64,000 bases of DNA from Rathayibacter sp. VKM Ac-2754 (GTDB lineage Bacteria > Actinomycetota > Actinomycetes > Actinomycetales > Microbacteriaceae), in assembly GCF_009807095.1 (NCBI RefSeq), contig NZ_WUCC01000003.1:124001-188000 (forward strand), given 5' to 3'. Below, in pieces: positions 60,087-64,000 of this stretch. The notes beneath the pieces were generated by a model. The model saw only the letters and a program-made list of their open reading frames with translations. It did not search any database and had not been told where the DNA came from. Both the position numbers and the translations under genes were made by a program. Position 1 is the first letter of the stretch; each line of letters starts with the position of its first letter.

Positions 60087-61454
60087 TCAGCTCGCGACGA
60101 CCTCGGATCGCGAGATCGCGATCATGTCCTCGCGCGGCACGACCTTGACGCGCACCCGGCCCTCGGGCGCACCGAGCGCCATCTCGTGCTCGTCGAGGCG
60201 GTGCCAGCCGTCGAGATCGGTGTACGGGACCTCGCGCTCCTCGAGGAGGGCGACGACCGCCGACTCCTCGGGATGCGCCGGCGTCCACCACGAGGCCTGG
60301 TCGTTGAGCACGTGCCCGACGGTCTCCATCGCGTCGGACTTCGTGTGGCCGATGAGGCCGACCGGTCCGCGCTTGATCCAGCCGGTCGCGTAGACACCGT
60401 GGACCGGCTGGTCCTCGTCGTCCAGGACCATTCCCTCGCGGTTCGGGATCACTCCGCGGCGCTCGTCGAACGGCAGGCCGTCCAGCGGCGAGCCGAAGTA
60501 GCCGACGGCGCGATAGACCGCCTGCACCGGCACCTCGCGGATCTCGCCGGTGCCGCGGACGCCGCCCTCGCCGTCGGGCTCGGTGCGCTCGTAGCGGATC
60601 GCCGCGACGCGCCCCTCGCCGTCGTCGACGAACTCGAGCGGCTTGGCCCAGAAGTGCAGGTGCAGTCGGCGCGACGCGGTGCCGACCTCACGGGTGCGCC
60701 ACTGGTTCAGCACCCGGTTGATCACCATTACTTGCTTGTTGGTCTCGATGGCCGCCTGCGAGGCGGGGTCCATCACGAAGTCCTCGTCGGCGACGATCAT
60801 GTCGACGTCGCGCAGCTCGCCGAGCTCACGCAGCTCGAGCGGCGTGAACTTCACCTGGGCCGGCCCCCGGCGCCCGAACACGTGGACGTCGGTGACGGGC
60901 GAGGCCTTGAGACCCTCGTAGACGTTCGGCGGCACCTCGGTCGGGAGGAGGTCGTCGGCGTGCTTCGCGAGCATCCGCGACACGTCGAGCGCGACGTTGC
61001 CGTTGCCGATCACGGCGACGGAGGAGGCCTCGAGCGGCCAGGTGCGCGGGACGTCGGGGTGGCCGTCGAACCAGCTGACGAAGTCGGCGGCGCCGTACGA
61101 GCCCTCGAGCTCGACGCCGGGGATCTCGAGAGGCGCGTCGCGGATCGCTCCCGTCGAGAAGATCACCGCGTGGTAGTGCCGCTTGAGGTCCTCGAGCGTG
61201 ATGTCGGTGCCGAAGTGCACGTTGCCGAAGATCCGGATGTCGCCGCGGTCGAGGACCTCGCGGAGCGCCGTGATGATGCCCTTGATGCGCGGATGATCGG
61301 GAGCGACTCCGTATCTCACGAGCCCGTAGGGCGCCGGGAGCTGCTCGAACAGATCGATCGAGACGTCGAACTTCTTCTCGGCCTTGATCATGAGGTCGGC
61401 GGCGTAGATGCCCGCGGGACCCGCGCCGACGATGGCCAGCCTGAGCTTGGTCAT
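60087..61454 (-). CDS. fprA: Ferredoxin/adrenodoxin-NADP+ reductase (FprA-type FAD protein)
   Basis: A 455-residue FAD/NADP reductase. The FAD motif G-A-G-P-A-G-I-Y-A-A is at the N terminus, with Y-G-L-V-R-Y-G-V-A-P-D-H-P-R. The NADP motif V-I-G-N-G-N-V-A-L-D is in the middle, and the C-terminal A-T-G-W-I-K-R-G-P-V-G-L-I-G is diagnostic. It passes electrons from NADPH to ferredoxins or P450 partners. ATG 61454 has AGGAGG 5 nt upstream; a frame from 61511 is unlikely. No P450 or ferredoxin gene is adjacent. Confidence 0.93.
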   Translation of the reverse strand: MTKLRLAIVGAGPAGIYAADLMIKAEKKFDVSIDLFEQLPAPYGLVRYGVAPDHPRIKGIITALREVLDRGDIRIFGNVHFGTDITLEDLKRHYHAVIFSTGAIRDAPLEIPGVELEGSYGAADFVSWFDGHPDVPRTWPLEASSVAVIGNGNVALDVSRMLAKHADDLLPTEVPPNVYEGLKASPVTDVHVFGRRGPAQVKFTPLELRELGELRDVDMIVADEDFVMDPASQAAIETNKQVMVINRVLNQWRTREVGTASRRLHLHFWAKPLEFVDDGEGRVAAIRYERTEPDGEGGVRGTGEIREVPVQAVYRAVGYFGSPLDGLPFDERRGVIPNREGMVLDDEDQPVHGVYATGWIKRGPVGLIGHTKSDAMETVGHVLNDQASWWTPAHPEESAVVALLEEREVPYTDLDGWHRLDEHEMALGAPEGRVRVKVVPREDMIAISRSEVVAS

Positions 61455-61532
61455 TGCGTTCCTCCTGCCGGGGCGCAGTGCTGCACCTCCGGTCTCATAA
61501 CTGCGGCGCATGGTGCGTCGCGACGGTAAGGG

Positions 61533-62621
61533 TCAGCCGTTGCGGTCGACGACCGTGTCGGCGAAGCGCGTGAGCGCCTTGCGGACCGAGCCGTCGGGCA
61601 GCGGAGCGAGTGCGGCGACGGCGTCGTCGGCCCAGCGGTGGGCCTCGGCGAGCGTCTGGGCGGTGACGTCGTGGTCGCGCAGCTCGGCGATGGCGTCGGT
61701 GATGTCGGCGCTCTGCTCGTCGGTGTGCGCGATCTCGTCGTGCGAGCGGCTCACGTAGCTCTCGATCCGAGCGAGCAGCGCGGCGGCCGATCGGTCGGAG
61801 GAGGCGCGCTCGCGCAGTCGCAGGATCGGCAGGGTCGACACTCCGGCGCGGATGTCGGTGCCGGGGTTCTTGCCCGTCTCCTCCGGCTGGGGCGAGAGGT
61901 CGATGACGTCGTCGACGATCTGGAACGCGACGCCGATCTTCTCGCCGAAGACGCGCACTGCCTCCTCGAACGGCGCGGGCGCCTCCGAGAACACGACACC
62001 GGTGCGGGCGGCGGCGGCGATGAGCGAGCCGGTCTTGTCGGCGAGGACGCCGAGGTAGTGCTCGACCGGGTCCTCGCCCGCGCTCGGGCCGACCGTCTCG
62101 TGCAGCTGGCCGAGGACCAGGCGCTCGAAGGTGTCGGTCTGGAGCCGGATGGCCCGCTCGCCCAGCTCGGTCATCAGCTGGTTCGCCCGGGCGAACAGCA
62201 GGTCACCGGTGAGGATCGCGACGTTGTTGCCCCAGACGGTCTGCGCCGACGGCACTCCGCGCCGCTTCTCGGCCTCGTCCATCACGTCGTCGTGGTAGAG
62301 GGAGCCGAGGTGGGTGATCTCGATCGCCTGCGCGGCGCTGAGCACCTCGGGGGTGTTGCCGCGGCCGAGCTGCGCGGTGAGCAGGGTCAGCATCGGGCGC
62401 ACCCGCTTGCCGCCGGCCTCGAGGAGGTAGCGCGTCGAGACGTCGGCGACGGCGTCGGCGAACGAGAGCTGGTGGAGCATCCCGGCCTCGACCCGCTCGA
62501 GCCCGTCGTCGATCGTGCGGGCGAGCGCGCGATCGGAGGCGGAGGAGAAGATGCGCTCGGAGAGCCCGAGCTGCGCCGTCAGGGACGGGCTGCGGCGGGC
62601 GACGGGCGCACTGGCGTTCAC
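61533..62621 (-). CDS. Polyprenyl (geranylgeranyl/heptaprenyl-type) diphosphate synthase
   Basis: A 362-residue trans-prenyltransferase. The two aspartate-rich motifs are D-D-V-M-D (around residue 116) and D-D-V-I-D (around 240), both needed to bind Mg-diphosphate. It condenses isopentenyl diphosphate units to make the menaquinone side chain. GTG 62621 has TAGGGT (62628-62633) 6 nt upstream, consistent with a leaderless transcript. It sits next to menG and menF, so the menaquinone role is likely. Confidence 0.9.
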   Translation of the reverse strand: MNASAPVARRSPSLTAQLGLSERIFSSASDRALARTIDDGLERVEAGMLHQLSFADAVADVSTRYLLEAGGKRVRPMLTLLTAQLGRGNTPEVLSAAQAIEITHLGSLYHDDVMDEAEKRRGVPSAQTVWGNNVAILTGDLLFARANQLMTELGERAIRLQTDTFERLVLGQLHETVGPSAGEDPVEHYLGVLADKTGSLIAAAARTGVVFSEAPAPFEEAVRVFGEKIGVAFQIVDDVIDLSPQPEETGKNPGTDIRAGVSTLPILRLRERASSDRSAAALLARIESYVSRSHDEIAHTDEQSADITDAIAELRDHDVTAQTLAEAHRWADDAVAALAPLPDGSVRKALTRFADTVVDRNG

Positions 62622-62661
62622 AGGGAAACCCTAACGTCTCGCCCCGACGGGGCTCCGGCGC

Positions 62662-63378
62662 TCATCGGCCGGCGGTGATCGGCTTGACGCCGCGGTGCAG
62701 CGCGACGATGCCCGCAGTGAGGTCGCGGTACGCGACTCGCTCGAAGCCCGCCTCGCGGAGCCAGGAGGCGACGACCTTCTGCCCGGGCCAGGCCCGGATC
62801 GACTCGCCGAGGTAGTCATACGCCGGGTCGTTCGAGGAGGCGAGGCGCACGACGGCGGGCATCACCTTGGAGAGGTAGAGGTCGTAGGCCGCGGCGAGAG
62901 GCTTCGCCTGCGGAGTCGAGAACTCGCAGATCACGACGCGCCCGCCCGGCTTCACCACGCGGAAGAACTCGGCGATCGCCGTCGTGGGCTCGGCGACGTT
63001 GCGCAGGCCGAACGAGATGGTGACGGCGTCGAAGGAGTCGTCCTCGAAGGGGAGGTCCATCGCGTCGGCGTGGACGAACTCGATGCGCTCGTCGTCGGCG
63101 TGACGGCGGCGGCCGACCGAGATCATCCCGCGCGAGAAGTCCGCGGCGACGACGCTCGCTCCGGAGCGCGCGAGCGAGGCGCTCGAGGTGCCGGTGCCCG
63201 CCGCGACGTCGAGGATCCGCTCGCCCGGAGCCGGGTTCACGGCCCGGGTGGTGGCGATGCGCCAGAGGTGGTCGTTGCCGACGGAGAGCACGGTGTTCGT
63301 CAGGTCGTAAGCGGGCGCCACCGTGTCGAACATGGCTGCGACCTCGTCGGGTCGCTTGGTGAGGTCTGCCTTAGTCAC
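62662..63378 (-). CDS. menG: Demethylmenaquinone methyltransferase
   Basis: A 238-residue UbiE/MenG methyltransferase. SAM-binding motifs are L-D-V-A-A-G-T-G-T-S-S and A-D-F-S-R-G-M-I, and the UbiE signatures Y-D-L-T-N-T-V-L-S and N-V-A-E-P are intact. It methylates the demethylmenaquinone ring in the last step of menaquinone synthesis. It starts at GTG 63378 with TAGACT (63387-63392) 8 nt upstream. It is divergent from menF. Confidence 0.95.
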   Translation of the reverse strand: MTKADLTKRPDEVAAMFDTVAPAYDLTNTVLSVGNDHLWRIATTRAVNPAPGERILDVAAGTGTSSASLARSGASVVAADFSRGMISVGRRRHADDERIEFVHADAMDLPFEDDSFDAVTISFGLRNVAEPTTAIAEFFRVVKPGGRVVICEFSTPQAKPLAAAYDLYLSKVMPAVVRLASSNDPAYDYLGESIRAWPGQKVVASWLREAGFERVAYRDLTAGIVALHRGVKPITAGR

Positions 63379-63583
63379 GATGATCGAGTCTAGGGCGGGG
63401 AGCGGCGGGACGGCTGTGCATCCGCCCCGGTCGCACGCCTGTGCAGCGATGGGAGAGGTGCCGGGACCGTCCTGCTCCGCCTAGCCCGACGGCCCCGGAC
63501 CGGATCAGGCTATGCGGGCGCCTCGGGCGGAGGCGTCCCGGGCGTGGGACGACCCGTCTTCTGGCGCGGCGTACTCTGAGAAC

Positions 63584-64000
63584 GTGACGCTCATCGGCAC
63601 CGGGGCTCCTCCTCTCCACGTGGACACGACGCCGCTCGACTCCCCCGTCGACCTCGTCCCGCACGCCGATCCGCGGCGCCCGCTGCTCTGGCAGCGGAAC
63701 GGCTCCGGTCTCACCGGCCTCGGCGAGGCCCTCCGGCTCGAGTTCTCCGGGCCCGACCGGGTGCGCGACGCGGCCGCGTCCTGGCGCGCACTGTCCTCCT
63801 CCGCCGTGGTCTCCGACCCGCTCGGACTGCCTGGGACCGGGCTGGTCGCGTTCGGCGCCTTCACGTTCTCGAGCCGGTCGGCCGAGCGCAGCGTCCTGAT
63901 CGTGCCGCGCACCGTCATCGGCACCCGCGACGGACGCTCGTGGGTCACGACCGTCTCGACGTCCGGAGGCGGTGCACGCCCGGACGTCCCCCCGGCGGCG
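63584..64000 (+). CDS. menF: Isochorismate synthase, N-terminal part
   Basis: The first 139 codons of a gene running off the window. The visible part has P-L-L-W-Q-R-N-G-S-G-L-T-G-L-G-E-A-L-R-L, a strand-rich opening typical of MenF/EntC proteins, and then F-G-A-F-T-F-S-S. The catalytic chorismate-binding core lies outside. GTG 63584 has TACTCT (63572-63577) 6 nt upstream, consistent with a leaderless mRNA. The divergent menG supports a menaquinone role rather than salicylate or siderophore synthesis. Confidence 0.8.
   Translation, partial: MTLIGTGAPPLHVDTTPLDSPVDLVPHADPRRPLLWQRNGSGLTGLGEALRLEFSGPDRVRDAAASWRALSSSAVVSDPLGLPGTGLVAFGAFTFSSRSAERSVLIVPRTVIGTRDGRSWVTTVSTSGGGARPDVPPAA

Overview
The window is GC-rich actinobacterial chromosome. 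The gene content and order point to Microbacteriaceae, close to Rathayibacter, Clavibacter or Curtobacterium; this is inferred from synteny and repeat type, not from a database search. Supporting signs are strong GC3 bias, tRNA-Trp-secE-nusG-rplK-rplA synteny, a menaquinone and isoprenoid block (menG, polyprenyl synthase, menF start), a fused anthranilate synthase behind a Trp-codon leader, an actinobacterial LADTG sortase substrate, a DtxR-type iron box, many GTG starts, and hairpin repeats built on TCGAGTAGC/GTATCGAGA.

Layout. 1-6409: the end of an ABC ATPase, a tandem hairpin-repeat array, a dienelactone hydrolase, a CWB2 surface protein, and small regulatory or hypothetical genes. 5702-17766: a carbohydrate catabolism island. 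It holds a FadR-type regulator, a four-carbon acid sugar kinase with a 3-hydroxyisobutyrate-type dehydrogenase, two Gfo/Idh/MocA oxidoreductases with a TIM-barrel isomerase, a ROK regulator, a HutC-type regulator, and an operon of class II aldolase, HAD phosphatase, DhaL, DhaK and an HbpS-like protein. 17872-21782: a YqaJ nuclease, a hydrolase, a membrane protein, a quinone oxidoreductase and a GNAT. 21880-30779: ribosomal, transcription and secretion genes, tRNA-Trp, an aminotransferase, an ABC exporter flanked by repeats, murB and two MaoC dehydratases. 30917-37170: small regulators, a hydantoin/allantoin-type set (cupin regulator, NCS1 permease, racemase), an LADTG-anchored protein and an EI24 protein. 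37144-41272: the trp attenuator, trpEG fused gene, glpX-like phosphatase, siderophore-interacting protein and two tRNAs. 41583-50276: an aldo/keto reductase, a beta-propeller protein, a complete mrp Na+/H+ antiporter operon and a 58-residue membrane protein. 50407-64000: alpha-glucosidase, M23 peptidase, inositol phosphatase, NmrA-like protein, tRNA-Tyr, lytic transglycosylase, YajQ, NUDIX, UvrA-like protein, FprA, polyprenyl synthase, menG and the start of menF.

Most interesting points. (1) A trp attenuator whose leader peptide appears to be translated from a leaderless transcript. (2) A sugar-acid island whose dehydrogenase, kinase and class II aldolase match the three activities fused in one plant protein, while the expected decarboxylase is missing. 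(3) A recurrent TANNNT box 6-7 nt before start codons, implying many leaderless mRNAs. (4) Two-armed hairpin repeats in at least five places. (5) A structured 246-nt rplK-rplA spacer. I found no prophage, insertion sequence, CRISPR array or rRNA operon, and no clear defence system.
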